Shown piece by piece: positions 63,918 through 64,000 of a stretch of DNA of 64,000 nt. Each line of letters begins with the position of its first letter. The first letter of the stretch is position 1. Below the pieces are notes generated by a model. The model ran no database searches. It saw nothing but the letters and a program-made list of their open reading frames with translations, and was not told the DNA's origin. The DNA is taken from the NCBI RefSeq assembly GCF_002245355.1, contig NZ_NOWF01000002.1, positions 366,996 through 430,995 on the forward strand, read 5' to 3'. This stretch comes from Paludifilum halophilum. Its GTDB lineage: Bacteria; Bacillota; Bacilli; Thermoactinomycetales; DSM-45169. The translations under genes and the position numbers were made by a program.

Positions 63918-64000
63918 TTATTGTTCGTTGGCACGCTTCGGATCGGACCCCGTCTCCTCCGCCTTGTCGTTCCGGTCAGTGGACGGTTCCTTTTTCGAAA
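63918..64000 (-). CDS. C-terminal end of a further operon gene (cut by window edge)
   Basis: One minus-strand frame stays open from the right edge to TAA at 63918-63920. It encodes a charged, Lys/Glu/Asp-rich tail ending DPKRANEQ. Nothing more can be said about the protein; a low-complexity C terminus of this type is common in shell and cargo proteins. The BMC-H gene follows 26 bases after the stop. Confidence 0.5.
   Translation of the reverse strand, partial: SKKEPSTDRNDKAEETGSDPKRANEQ

Noticed and set aside
1-64000. CRISPR arrays, tRNA or rRNA genes, intact insertion sequences
   Set aside because: I looked for regular direct repeats, cloverleaf-like segments with CCA-adjacent acceptor stems and transposase motifs and found none convincing.

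Overview
The window looks like a chromosome segment of a moderately GC-rich, Gram-positive, Bacillota-type organism. Shine-Dalgarno sites are strong AGGAGG types, there is one clean sigma-A promoter, and the proteins are Bacillus/Thermoactinomyces-like. Thermoactinomycetaceae is my best guess, by inference only. Most genes lie on the minus strand.

Layout. (1) 1-4478 (-): a decayed WapA/RHS-type secreted wall protein with three frameshifts and one nonsense codon, running off the left edge. (2) 4.8-11.8 kb: housekeeping and metabolic genes. These are an enolase-superfamily enzyme behind a hairpin-rich leader, a ThDP enzyme, purU, and an NCS2 purine permease whose 5' leader carries a strong terminator-like hairpin. 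A small-molecule kinase follows. (3) 12.0-54.2 kb (-): a 13-gene collinear NRPS/PKS operon. (4) 54.5-56.7 kb (+): a divergent Sfp-type phosphopantetheinyl transferase and an MFS exporter that serve the operon. (5) 56.9-64 kb (-): a bacterial-microcompartment operon with purine/guanidine-type hydrolases, continuing past the right edge.

How the large cluster works (inference from domain order). The first NRPS is C-A(Asn)-PCP-E and would make an N-acyl-D-Asn cap. The next gene is a ClbP-like membrane serine peptidase that would remove such a cap outside the cell. An FkbH/ACP/acyl-ACP dehydrogenase/3-hydroxyacyl dehydrogenase set without an O-methyltransferase should supply hydroxymalonyl-ACP. 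The following NRPS-PKS protein (C-A(Asn)-PCP-KS-AT-KR-ACP-C) carries the one clearly deviant AT. An A-PCP protein then adds one more amino acid. Four PKS modules with KR pattern +,-,+,- match what is needed for a 3,4-dihydro-8-hydroxyisocoumarin. The gene order and logic therefore point to the amicoumacin/xenocoumacin prodrug-antibiotic family, and the kinase at the 3' end looks like a self-resistance kinase.

What does not fit is the end of the line. The last protein continues after its PKS module with a condensation domain whose HHxxxDG reads HNxxxDG, then an FkbH glyceryl-loading domain and a second carrier protein, with no thioesterase domain. A BtrH-like acyltransferase and a stand-alone type II thioesterase lie in the operon. 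This C-FkbH-PCP tail and the BtrH-like enzyme are the best candidates in the window for a previously undescribed chain-termination or tailoring step.

The microcompartment operon is the second notable system. It has shell proteins of hexamer and pentamer type, adenine deaminase, a cyclase-family hydrolase, a DUF1989 protein, an M20 hydrolase and a second amidohydrolase. No aldehyde-dehydrogenase core enzyme is visible within the window.
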